Shown: positions 8,775 through 19,000 of the stretch, one piece after another
Layout: every line of letters starts with the position of its first letter
Numbering within the stretch: the stretch's first letter is position 1
Assembly: GCA_023227965.1 (NCBI GenBank)
Contig: JALOCA010000015.1
Coordinates: forward strand, 1 to 64,000
Length of the DNA: 64,000 bases
Origin: Lentimicrobiaceae bacterium
GTDB taxonomy: Bacteria; Bacteroidota; Bacteroidia; Bacteroidales; JALOCA01
Reading direction: 5' to 3'
Notes under the pieces: generated by a model
Seen by the model: the letters and a program-made list of their open reading frames with translations, nothing else
Told to the model about the DNA's origin: nothing
The model's database searches: none
Position numbers and translations under genes: made by a program

Positions 8775-9773
8775 ATGCGAATAAATTTCAGAACACTTAT
8801 TTTATTGTTTTCTATTACAGGTTTGTTTGCCTGTGTTTCCACAAAAAAATATAAAGACCTCGAAAAACGTTGTAACAACCAACGTTCGGAATTACGACGG
8901 CAAAATGAGGATCTTACTTTGAAAAATAACGAACAAAATGCCGAACTTGGCAAACTGAACCAAGCTATTGCGGATCTGAAATCGGATACTACCTCGATAA
9001 ACGAAAACAAACGCAAACTACAGGCAGATTACCAGCAACTGAATCAGCAATATAAAGATTTGCAGGATGAAAATAAGAAATTATCCGTCGGAAGCAAGGC
9101 TGAAATCCAGAAACTTCTGGGTGATTTGAACAAGACACAGGAAAACCTTTTGCAACGGGAAGACCAGTTGAAAAAAGCGGAAAGAGAATTGGCCGAAAAA
9201 AAGGTAAATCTGGACAAACTTGGTAAAGATCTCAACGAAAAAGAAGTTCGTCTTGCCGACCTGCAAAATATCCTTAATCGTCAGGATTCCATCGTTAAAA
9301 GCCTGAAGAAAATCGTTTCGGATGCCCTTTTAGGCTTTGAGGGCAAGGGCTTAACCGTTCAGATGAAGAATGGCAAAGTGTATGTTTCGATGGATGAAAA
9401 GCTGCTGTTTGCTTCCGGTAAATACGAAGTTTCCAAACAAGGTATAGATGCGCTGAAAAAACTTTCGAAAGTACTGGAAAACAATGCCGACATCAGTGTA
9501 TTGATTGAAGGACACACAGATAATGTACCTTATACCGGAGCCGGGCAAATTCGCGACAACTGGGATTTGAGCGTGATGCGTGCTACTGCCGTGTTGAAGA
9601 TTTTGGTAAATAACAGCAGTATTAGCCCACGCCGCCTGAGTGCTTCCGGAAGAGGAGAATATTTCCCGGTGGACAATGCCAACACCTCAGAAGCACGTGC
9701 AAAAAACCGCCGCACGGAAATTATCCTCACACCAAAATTGGATGAGTTGTTTAAAATTATAGAGACTAATTAA
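8775..9773 (+). CDS. OmpA-family lipoprotein with coiled coil
   Basis: 332 residues. A lipoprotein signal (lipobox GLFAC, Cys20) is followed by a charged coiled coil (about 25-185, rich in Q, K, E and L) and a C-terminal OmpA-like peptidoglycan-binding domain (about 205-325) with LLFASGKYEVSKQG, VLIEGHTDN, SVMRATAV, LSASGRGEY and AKNRRTEI. The domain should bind diaminopimelate in peptidoglycan while the acyl chain sits in the outer membrane, tethering the envelope. The Arg of NRRTEI and Asp of GHTDN, used for ligand binding in the family, are conserved. Confidence 0.9.
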   Translation: MRINFRTLILLFSITGLFACVSTKKYKDLEKRCNNQRSELRRQNEDLTLKNNEQNAELGKLNQAIADLKSDTTSINENKRKLQADYQQLNQQYKDLQDENKKLSVGSKAEIQKLLGDLNKTQENLLQREDQLKKAERELAEKKVNLDKLGKDLNEKEVRLADLQNILNRQDSIVKSLKKIVSDALLGFEGKGLTVQMKNGKVYVSMDEKLLFASGKYEVSKQGIDALKKLSKVLENNADISVLIEGHTDNVPYTGAGQIRDNWDLSVMRATAVLKILVNNSSISPRRLSASGRGEYFPVDNANTSEARAKNRRTEIILTPKLDELFKIIETN

Positions 9774-9785
9774 TTAGCCAATAAT

Positions 9786-10328
9786 TTATTCGGTTATTAC
9801 CAAATCCATTTTTACATCAAAAGGATCGGTTGGAACATTGCCAAACAACTGAAATCCGAAGCATACCCCAATCTTTTTGGCAGTGATGTTTCGTAAAAAT
9901 TTGTCATAAAAGGCTTTCCCACGCCCCATGCGGTTGTTTTGCCTGTCGAAAGCCACACCGGGAACCACAATTACATCTATGGAAGCATAATCGGTAAATT
10001 CTTCGCCAGTGGGTTCCGGAATGCCAAAACTTTCGCCTAACTGCATCTGTTCAATGGAAATAAATTGCTTTAATATCATCACATTGCCAGTTACGCAAGG
10101 AAGCAATATTTTCTTCTTTGCTGCCCAGTTACAAATAAATTCCTGTGTTTGCACTTCGTCGTCCATTGCCCAGTAAAGCATTACAGTTTTAGCCTGAATG
10201 AATGCTTCATTCTGAGCAAGTTTTTCCAGAATTTGCCTCGATCTTATCTGCTTTTCCTCCACAGAAAGCCGGCTTTTCAAAATTTTAATTTCTTTACGGA
10301 TTTGCTTCTTTTGTTCGTCAACAGTCAT
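9786..10328 (-). CDS. 5-formyltetrahydrofolate cyclo-ligase family protein
   Basis: 180 residues from the ATG at 10328. A longer reading starts at a TTG that overlaps the promoter box, so I prefer the ATG. Motifs: an N-terminal basic helix (KKQIRKEIKILKSRLS), MLYWAMDDEVQT, a substrate region with FGIPEP, and the nucleotide-binding stretch VPGVAFDRQNNRMGRGKAFYDKFL. The enzyme uses ATP to convert 5-formyl-THF to 5,10-methenyl-THF, recycling an inhibitory folate. In many bacteria the gene sits alone, as here. Confidence 0.92.
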   Translation of the reverse strand: MTVDEQKKQIRKEIKILKSRLSVEEKQIRSRQILEKLAQNEAFIQAKTVMLYWAMDDEVQTQEFICNWAAKKKILLPCVTGNVMILKQFISIEQMQLGESFGIPEPTGEEFTDYASIDVIVVPGVAFDRQNNRMGRGKAFYDKFLRNITAKKIGVCFGFQLFGNVPTDPFDVKMDLVITE

Positions 10329-10343
10329 TATCAGAATTTTTTG

Positions 10344-10351
10344 CAAAAATA
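10344..10351 (-). promoter_or_regulatory. -7 box of the cyclo-ligase gene (TATTTTTG)
   Basis: On the minus strand TATTTTTG lies 15 bases before the chosen ATG (10328) and covers the alternative TTG, which helps decide the start. Confidence 0.5.
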
Positions 10352-10455
10352 GGTTTTGCTTTCTATTGCAATACCATAATTACGATTAACATTTTTTTAT
10401 TTGAACAAATACTATTTGTGGCTGTTTGTATAACAGAATATAAAAGTATTGACCT

Positions 10456-11082
10456 ATGAAAAAAGCCTTAGTTGTGAGTTATTTGCCATCGGGCGAATAT
10501 TCCAATACCAAGCAGTTGCTTGATTATTTTTTTACGAAAGCAAAAAATATTGAAATTGAACATCTCGATTTAATCGAGAAATCGCCTGTGTTTTTTGGTT
10601 ATGAATCTATGGGGGCTTACTATACCCGGAATTACCAGGGAAAAGAACTTACGGAAAGCCAAAAACAAGCCATAGCACCTATGGATGCAATGTGCGAACA
10701 ATTTGCCAAAGCCGATGTAGTTATTTTTGCCCATCCGATGCACAATTTCAGTCTTCCCGGTATTATTAAAACTTACCTGGACTCTGTAATGCAAAAGGGT
10801 GTGGCTTTTGATTATGGCAAAAATGGCCCTTACGGAAAGCTTGGTGGGAAAAAAGTATTGGTGCTATATACCAGCGGTGGTTCTTATTCTCCGGATACGT
10901 ATAACATACAGTATCCTAACTGGAATACACTGGAATTTACCATGAAAGTTAACTTCAGTTTTGCTGGAATAACAGATTATGCCTTTGTTACAGCCTCTAC
11001 CGGAAATCCTGCAAAAACTGCTGAAAATATTGAAAAAGCCAAAATACAGGTGGAAAAAGTAATTTCCGACTGGCAACTCTGA
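10456..11082 (+). CDS. Flavodoxin-fold NAD(P)H-dependent oxidoreductase (AzoR/MdaB-like)
   Basis: 208 residues. The N-terminus is a flavodoxin-like strand and FMN-phosphate loop (VVSYLPSGEYSNTKQL), followed by a middle hydrophobic strand VVIFAHPMHNFSLPGIIKTYLD that is typical of FMN-dependent NADH-azoreductases and quinone reductases, and a third strand KKVLVLYTSGGSY. Members reduce quinones or azo compounds by two electrons in the cytoplasm. The exact substrate is not visible. A strong hairpin terminator follows. Confidence 0.9.
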   Translation: MKKALVVSYLPSGEYSNTKQLLDYFFTKAKNIEIEHLDLIEKSPVFFGYESMGAYYTRNYQGKELTESQKQAIAPMDAMCEQFAKADVVIFAHPMHNFSLPGIIKTYLDSVMQKGVAFDYGKNGPYGKLGGKKVLVLYTSGGSYSPDTYNIQYPNWNTLEFTMKVNFSFAGITDYAFVTASTGNPAKTAENIEKAKIQVEKVISDWQL

Positions 11083-11109
11083 TTTATCTTTTTCCATTCA
11101 AAAAAACAA

Positions 11110-11143
11110 GGAGACTGTCCATTGATGATAGTCTCCTTTTTTA
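11110..11143 (+). terminator. Intrinsic terminator of the oxidoreductase gene
   Basis: Stem GGAGACT (11110-11116) / AGTCTCC (11130-11136) followed by a run of seven T, 28 bases after the stop codon. Confidence 0.8.
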
Positions 11144-11146
11144 TTC

Positions 11147-11342
11147 ACCTGAGTCAGGAATAAAATATGTTTCCCATCTGCCTGATAATAACCCGTCGGG
11201 GTTTTAATATCAAGAGAAAGGATGTTTTATATATTTTTCAAAAACCCTCAAGGTTTTAAAAACCTTGAGGGTTTTCATCAGCCACGGCAACATGCTGAAA
11301 TATTCCAGGAATGATTTGCAACCTTACGCCAGGCTCAGGTTG
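11147..11342 (+). repeat. Dispersed repeat element with terminal inverted repeats, copy 1
   Basis: About 196 bp. It starts ACCTGAGTCAGGAATAAAAT and ends GGCTCAGGTT, a degenerate pair of the 14-base terminal inverted repeat seen perfectly in copy 3. The interior shares ATCTGCCTGATAATAA, AGAAAGGATGTTTTATAT and GCTGAAATAT with copy 2. It also holds a 35-base hairpin with perfect 16-base arms (11241-11256 and 11260-11275). No protein is encoded. It behaves like a small non-autonomous element (MITE or REP-like). Confidence 0.7.
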
Positions 11343-11510
11343 ATAGCAAAAATTTTACTTGCTTTTCACTCGAAAAAGTAGTATAATTGCAAAGTTAAAG
11401 TTTTGCCAGTCTCTGTGTTAAAGTTCCAACCATTTTTGCCGGCTCCTGTTCTTTTTTATTATTTTTAACTTTCAGAAAAATACCTGTCCGCCCTTTTATC
11501 AGCTATGCCA

Positions 11511-11823
11511 CCCCGTGGCAATGCCATATAGGTATAGAAAAATTAATATATAGGCAATGGCAGTGCCATACAAGTATAGAAAAGTTGAAGTATCGGCTAT
11601 GGCAATGCCATATAGATATAGAAAAATTGAAGTATCGGCTACGGCAGTGCCATACAAGTATAGAAAAATTAATACATAGGCAATGGCAGTGCCATATAGG
11701 TATAGAAAAATTGAAGTATCGGCTACGGCAGTGCCATACGAGTATAGAAAAATTAATATACAGGCAATGGCAGTGCCATATAGATATAAAAAAGTTGAAG
11801 TATCGGCAATGGCAGCGCCATAT
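11511..11823. repeat. Tandem array of 42-bp units, about 7.5 copies
   Basis: Units begin at 11511, 11553, 11595, 11637, 11679, 11721, 11763 and 11805 (partial). Each has a conserved palindrome ATGGCAnTGCCAT-like core, then TATAGAAAAA, and then one of two tails, TTAATATATA or TTGAAGTATC. Because 42 is a multiple of three and lacks stops in several frames, long open frames run across both strands, but their 14-residue periodic products look artefactual. The array lies between copies 1 and 2 of the dispersed element. Confidence 0.9.
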
Positions 11824-11854
11824 TTCATTCCGGAACAAATATTTACATCCTTAT

Positions 11855-12040
11855 AACTTAGGTTCGGGATAAAATATGTTTTCCATCTGCCTGATAATAA
11901 AACCGTAGGTATTTTAACATCCATAGAAAGGATGTTTTATATTTTTCAAAAACCCCTAAGGGTTTTCATCGCCTGTAGCGAAATGCAACAGGCTGAAATA
12001 TACCATAGATGGTTCTATAATCTTAATCCAAACTCAGGTT
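11855..12040 (+). repeat. Dispersed repeat element, copy 2
   Basis: About 186 bp, same orientation as copy 1. It begins AACTTAGGTTCGGGATAAAA and ends AAACTCAGGTT. It keeps the conserved interior blocks, but its central hairpin is reduced to AAAACCC / GGGTTTT (11949-11955 and 11960-11966). The 3' part (CGCCTGTAGCGAAATGCAACAGGCTGAAAT and CATAGATGGTTCTA, given here as separate blocks) matches copy 3. The remaining bases up to 12152 contain only a small GGGGG-CTA-CCCCC hairpin and no gene. Confidence 0.7.
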
Positions 12041-12176
12041 GATAGTAAACTGAACATACATTACTGATAATTAAAACAAGTACATAACCACTAAAGCCGA
12101 TACATTCCGGGGGCTACCCCCACAATAATATATAAAATCCTATAATAAAATATTGTTGTACTTAAAACATTATGAA

Positions 12177-12896
12177 ATGGCAACTTTGGAAGTATTCTTC
12201 AAAAATCCGTACGATGATGACTACATTACCGACGCACGGCTCGACAAGCACACCCTGCTTACACTCGGACTGCTCGAAGCAGCCAATACCGATGGCAGCC
12301 TTACTCCCTTAATAACTACCATCGAATCCGCATATGCCCCCTTCCATATTTCCCAAACAGGGAAAAAGGACGAATCATCGGAACAAAAAGCATTTACGCT
12401 TACTACTGACAGAGTAATTGAAAGTTTCCGCATAAAGGTAAAAGCCCTTCACCACATCGTATCAGGAATTTTTCAGCAACAACCCGATACCCTGCTATTG
12501 TTTTTTCCACGAGGGTTGAGTGAATTTACAAAAGCAAACAAAGCTACTATCGAACCCCTGATGGAACACCTATTACACCAATGCGAAAGCCATAAGGATG
12601 ACCTCGGCGAAAAATTCACATCCGACATGAAACAATTGCTCGACGATTACCGCCTGGCACGCAGAACCCAAGTTGGTCAGTTTGGCGAAGTAAGTACCCT
12701 GAGGGAAAAAATTTCTGCCGAACGTGCAGCTTTGGAAATCCAACTCATCTGTGCCATCCACCAGATAGCACTGAAACATCCTGGCGATGCCAGCGCCTGT
12801 ATGCACTATTTTGACCAGACTACCATACAGCGTTTCCGTAATAACAAAACCGAAAACATTACCCCAACCCCACCTTCGGGCGGCGGACAAGCCTGA
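12177..12896 (+). CDS. Hypothetical helical protein, 239 residues
   Basis: I do not recognise a named family. I chose ATG 12177, giving MATLEVFF, over an upstream TTG at 12153. The protein has no signal peptide or membrane segment and is predicted mostly alpha-helical. Its C-terminal half (LLDDYRLARRTQVGQF... ICAIHQIALKHPGDA...YFDQTTIQRFR) has a layout similar to another 239-residue protein at 33523-34242. The extreme C-terminus is Pro/Gly-rich (TPTPPSGGGQA). It lies directly after the repeat array and is followed by a strong terminator. Function is unknown. Confidence 0.7.
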   Translation: MATLEVFFKNPYDDDYITDARLDKHTLLTLGLLEAANTDGSLTPLITTIESAYAPFHISQTGKKDESSEQKAFTLTTDRVIESFRIKVKALHHIVSGIFQQQPDTLLLFFPRGLSEFTKANKATIEPLMEHLLHQCESHKDDLGEKFTSDMKQLLDDYRLARRTQVGQFGEVSTLREKISAERAALEIQLICAIHQIALKHPGDASACMHYFDQTTIQRFRNNKTENITPTPPSGGGQA

Positions 12897-12942
12897 AACC
12901 GGAAAAAATGCATCGGTTTTTAGTAAAATTTGACACTAAAAC

Positions 12943-12984
12943 AAAAAAAGATGACCGGATTCGTGAATCCGGTCATCTTTTTTT
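12943..12984 (+). terminator. Strong intrinsic terminator (near-perfect 12-bp stem)
   Basis: GATGACCGGATT (12950-12961) pairs perfectly with AATCCGGTCATC (12966-12977) and is flanked by A7 and T7, so it could work in both directions. A very similar hairpin stands at 34301-34341 near the second 239-residue gene. Confidence 0.85.
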
Positions 12985-13083
12985 GTACCAAATCTACTTT
13001 TTTTACATTACTTTGTTTGCAATACTACCAAAAGTGTTGAAAAATTATTAATTCATATCAATATTAACCAAATTTTTGTAATT

Positions 13084-16000
13084 ATGAGAAAACTAATTAC
13101 GTTACTGATCCTATTTTTCCTCTGGGCAGGTAGCTCATGGGGACAAAGCACGGCGAATTACGCATTCACTTATGCTTTTAACGGGTCGCTACAGGACATT
13201 TCCACCGGGGCGACCGTTATGCTAACAGGGAATAAAGATGATGCCGCTTCTGCTGTATTTGACATCGGGTTTACCTTTTATTTTATGGGGACACCCTATA
13301 CTCAGTTTAGTGCCAATTCCAATGGGCAAATACGACTTGGTTCTGTGTTAACAGCAACGACCTATTCTAATTACGTTGCATCAACTGCAGTGCTTTCACC
13401 TATGTCGGGTGATAACGAAGTAAATAATGGAATGTCATTCAAAGTAATTGGAACTGCACCAAACAGAATCCTGGTTGTTGAATGGAATCAATTCTATGTT
13501 TACTATACCAATATAACAAATGCAGGAAACATGCAGGCACTCTTATATGAAGGAACTGGTAAAATTGAATATATTTATGGAGAAATATACAATACTAGTA
13601 CAGGCTCTGTAACACGTTCGACCTTTATTTCCTCTTCAAATGTTACTACTACCGGAGGTTCTGTAACCGTTGCCGCTACTCCAACTTATGAGTCAGTAGC
13701 AACGTCACCTACTTCAAATTCGTTTGCCGCAAGTGTTTTAATTGCCAATTTAGCTTCAACAGCTCAGGGAAGTAGAACCGTATATACTTTTACACCTACT
13801 TATTCTACTACTCCTGCCGATCCTATTAACATGACTTTTACGTCTGTTACCAGTTCAACAATTACAGTGAACTGGGTAGATAATTCCACAGATGAAACAT
13901 TCTTTACAGCAAAACGTGCCCTTGATGCCGGTTTTACAACCGGAGTCGTAACAGCATCTGTGGCTTCTACAACAATAGCAGGCACGGGCACCGCCTATAA
14001 CAGTGCATTTACGGGTTTAGTTCCGGGAACTACTTATTATTTTAAAATTACTGCCAATAACGAAGGTTCTGCATCTCCCGGCCTTACGGGGAATCAGGCT
14101 ACCAGCCCACCGGGTAATATTACTTCTGCCGCAGATGGCGCATGGAGTGCAACTTCCACATGGGTTGGAGGGGTAGTACCCACCACCGCAGACAATGTTA
14201 TCATTGATCACAATGTTAATGTTGATGCAGCTACAAATATCTGTTTTAACCTGACAATCAACAATGGAAAAACCTTAGCTTCTACAGGTACTGCCGGAAT
14301 ACTTACGATAGCCGGGAACCTGACTAATAACGGTACACTGGATTTTTATACGGATGCTTCAAATAGTGCCAGGTTAACATTTACTTCAGCCTCTAATAAT
14401 ACATTTACAAGTGGTGCATCGTGCACTACCGACCTTAATACACTAACCATTAACAAAGGTACTGCCAATACCAACATACTTGATATGGACTTAACTTCCC
14501 TTACGATAAAAGGAATAAGTACAGCAACCGTTGGATTCCTTACTTTAACTAATGGTACATTAAAAATATCAGGTTCCAATACATTCGATGGAGCCGTGTT
14601 TACTTCTACTTCATATTCAATTTCCGCTACCTGCGGATTCTGGCTTAACAATACCAATTTTATCGTTAACGGACAAAATGGTTCACCTACGTTGGCTGGT
14701 CTGCTCAGAATATCGAATGGAACCCTAAATGTGGGTACTGTTTCCAACAACTCTATGGGATTTTCTTCGGGTGCCACCGTTGTTATTGAAGGCGGTACAG
14801 TAATCGCAACAGGCAGGTTTGGTGTTACTTCTACATCGTATATTATTAATTATACACAAACAGGTGGAAATGTTACCGTATGTACCCTGGGAAACACAAG
14901 CACATCATACGCAAGTTTTGACTTAGGTACCGCAGCAACTTCAACAGCTACCTTGGGTGGTGGTACAATCACCATACAACTTGCCAGTACCGCTACCAGC
15001 GGTCCCCGGGATTTCAGGGGGTTATCTACAGGCACAGCGCCAACAACCTATGCAGGAACAACCCTTTATCTCGGAAATGCAAGTTCGGGAGCAACAGCCC
15101 AGACCTATTATCTCGCAGGCAGGGTGCCCCCATTTGTAATAACAACAACCTCTGCAACACATAAAGTAGCGATCTATTCCAGCATATATTATCATGGTGA
15201 TCTTACCATCCCTGCCGGATCTGATCTCAATTTAAACGGATATGGTTTTTGGTGTAAAGGTAACGTGGTAAACAACGGAACCATAACTGGCACTACTACT
15301 TCCAGCCGGTTCGATTTCGCCGGTTCACTTTTAGAAACATCACCTGCTGCTCAAACCTATTCAGGGACAGGAACATTTGGACCTTCGGCTACTTTAACCA
15401 CAAATCTTAGCCTTGGCATCAACAATTCAAATGGCGTTACTTTTAACGCTCCCGCTAATGTTTATAGGGTAAACCTGTTTAAAGGAATTATTACCAACAG
15501 TAATAATATAACCATAGGTAACGGATTGGCACTTACATGTTATGTTCAGATAGGTGTGAGCGGAAATGCTGATCCCGGTGGCTCATTCGACGTTTCTCCT
15601 ATTTTTAACTTAGGAACGGGTGCCTATACAGTACTTTATGAACCGGAATCTACGCCGCGTACTATCGGGTTTGAGATTCCGCCAAGCCGGACCATCACAA
15701 CCTTAAGCATTAACAACGCCAATGGAGTTACCTTAGCTGGCGGAAATCTCACATTAGACGCTGCCGGTGTTCTTTCCATGACGGAAGGAACTTTGACAAC
15801 TTCTGCCACCAATATGCTTACTCTCAATAATACAGGGGCTGCAGTTTCAGGAGGTTCTACCACGTCGTTTGTGGTTGGGCCCATAGCACGTACATTTGCA
15901 GCCAGCCGCACCGCTACAGGTACTTATACGGGTGCAACCTTATTCCCGATCGGTAAAGATGGTATATACTCTCCCATGTGGGTTGATCCAACAACCAATG

Positions 16001-19000
16001 CCGGTGGTACTGTAGTCTTTACAGGAGAAGTTTTCAACAGAAACATCGGCACAAAGGGTACGGGAGTAATTTCCCTGGCAAAAGGGATACGTTGGGAAGC
16101 AATTGCTACTTCTGGTAATGCCAATTTAACCAGCACTTTTCTCTCGCTCGGAAGTTCTTCCATCACTAACGTGAATCAGATATTACAAGCCAATGCTGCT
16201 GCCGGTGTTTATGGAGCTATTCCTTCAGTATCAACATTTGCATCAGGAATTCCGAATACACTTTCGACAACTGGTTCACAAATTCCAGCGGGCTCCTATT
16301 ATGGTTATTTTGGTTTTGGGGAACTACAATCCTGTGCTGCACCTACCACTCAACCTACTGCATTTGTAGCTAGTTATATCACATCCACAGGTTTTACAGG
16401 CTCATTTACCGCTGCCTCACCGGCACCAAGCAACTACTTGGTTGTCCGCTACACAGCACCTTCAACTCCGACAAATCCTGTTGATTATACAACCTATACT
16501 GTAGGCGGTACATTGGGAACTGGTACAGTGGTATCTGTAAGCGATGCCACCACGTTTACCCAAATGGGACTCATACCTGGTACTTCCTATGATTATTATG
16601 TATATAGTTATAATAACAGCGGTTGCTACGGACCGGTTTATCTGACTACCTCCCCCTCACTCTTAAACGTAACTACCTGTGCTACTGACATTGGTCTTCC
16701 CGGAACCCCGACCAGTTCCTTAATTTCTACTACAGGCTTTACTGCTTCCTGGACAGCATCCAGTACAACAGATGTTAGTTATATTCTCGATGTAGCAACT
16801 GATGCTGCCTTTACAAGTTTTGTAACCGGATATAACGGTTTGGATGTAGGTATAGGAACGCTTACTTATCCTGTTACCGGTTTAACTGCTGCGACAACCT
16901 ATTATGTAAGGGTTAGGGCTAATTCGGGTGGAACATGTTATAGTAATTATACATCAACATTAGTTGTTACAACGTCTTGCAATCCCATAACTTCTTTACC
17001 TTGGACAGAAAGTTTTGAAGGTGTAACTATCCCTGCAATTCCAAGCTGCTGGTTTAAAGAAAATGGAGACTGGGTAACTACAAACAATTCAAACTCCACC
17101 TACGATGCTGATGCCCATACGGGTACCCAGTTTCTTCGCGATGCATATTCGGCTACAAATGAATATGTATGGACACCCGGTTTTGATCTTACTGCTGGTA
17201 CTTCCTATGATTTTTCGTTCTGGTGGGCTGGTGATGGTGATGCCAATTGGGTTGGTGATGTATTCTATAATACCACACCGATTTCTACAGGAGCCACTCA
17301 ATTAGGAGCTTCTTTTGTTACAAGTGCAACAGTAACTACAAAGACCTATGCTCAAGTAATAAGTACATTTGTACCTCTCACCTCCGGAGCTTATTATTTC
17401 GCTATCCGTGTAAACGCTACCAGTGCCCCATGGTACATTAGTTTTGATGATTTCAAATTGGATCTTTCCCCATCTTGTACTACACCTATGACATTAACTG
17501 CAACATCTATTACCCCCAACAGTGCAAGCCTTGGCTGGACAGAAACAGGAACTGCTACTTTATGGAACATAGAATTAGGCACTTTTGGATTTACTCCTAC
17601 CGGTACTCCTACTCAATCAGGAGTTACCAATCCTTATACCTATTCAGGCTTAACACCCAACACAAGTTATAGCTATTACGTTCAGGCTGACTGTGGAAGC
17701 GGTTCCACAAGTACATGGACAGGTCCTTATTCCTTTACTACTCCCTGTGAAGCAGTAACTTCATTACCATGGAACGAAGGTTTTGAAGGTGTAACTATCC
17801 CTGCAATTCCAAGCTGCTGGTTTAAAGAAAATGGCGACTGGGTAACTACAAACAATGTAAATACAGCTAATGATGCTGATGCCCATACGGGTACCCAGTT
17901 TCTTCGCGATTCATGGTCGGCTACAAATGAATATGTATGGACACCCGGTTTTGATCTTACTGCTGGTACTTCCTATGATTTTTCGTTCTGGTGGGCTGGT
18001 GATAATTATTCCAATTGGGTTGGTGATGTATTCTATAATACCTCACCGATTTCTACAGGAGCCACTCAATTAGGAGCTTCTTTTGTTGTAAGTACAACAG
18101 TAACTACAAAGGACTATGCTCAAGTAGTAAGTACATTTGTACCTTCCACCTCCGGAACTTATTATTTCGCTATCCGTGTAAACGAAGCTACCGGTGACCC
18201 ATGGTACATAAGTCTTGATGATTTCAAACTTGAACTTACTCCATCTTGTCCTGCACCTACAATATTGACAGCAACTTCCATTACTGCCAACAGTGCAAGC
18301 CTTGGATGGACTGAAACGGGAACTGCTACTTTATGGAACATAGAATTAGGTACTTTTGGATTTACTCCTACCGGTACACCTACTCAATCCGGAGTTACCA
18401 ATCCATATACCTATTCAGGCTTATCAACAAATACACAATATAGTTATTATGTACAGGCTGACTGCGGAAGCGGTTCCACAAGTACATGGACAGGTCCTTA
18501 TTCCTTTACTACTCTCTGTGATGCAAGTACCTTGCCTTATCTGGAAACTTTTGATGGAATGTGGACTTCGCCGGTTCCTAACAGTTGTTGGATTAGTGAT
18601 GTAATAGCTACAAGCAACATAGCATGGCACCGTAATGATTATACTTCTAACTGGACGTATCCAACTGGAGGTTCACCTATTGAAACAGGAGCAAACGGTA
18701 CACCAAATTATGCAAGATTCCATTCATATGGTTTAAATAGTGACTTAAATTCATACATGCAAACCGGCGTTATAAACCTGAGTAGTTATTCTGCCTCCGA
18801 TGCAGTGAATTTGAAGTTTTATTACATCAACCTCACAGGAACAGATCAATTAGATGTTTATTTCTCTGCCGATGGTGGTTCTACATGGTCCGCCAGTATG
18901 GAACCAGGACCTTTCGTTACAAGCGAAACCTGGACAGAAATGACCATTCCTGTTGATCTGTCTGTTTATAATACGGCAAACTTTATGGTTCGTTTCCTTG

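Noticed and set aside
11511..11823. CRISPR array at the 42-bp repeats (and at the 21-bp repeats, 34963-35148)
   Set aside because: Units follow one another without unique spacers, and no cas genes are in the window.
11499..11924. Open frames of 95-141 codons on both strands across the 42-bp array
   Set aside because: They are periodic 14-residue repeats made by a 42-base unit without stops, present in several frames on both strands; no start context, no protein-like composition.
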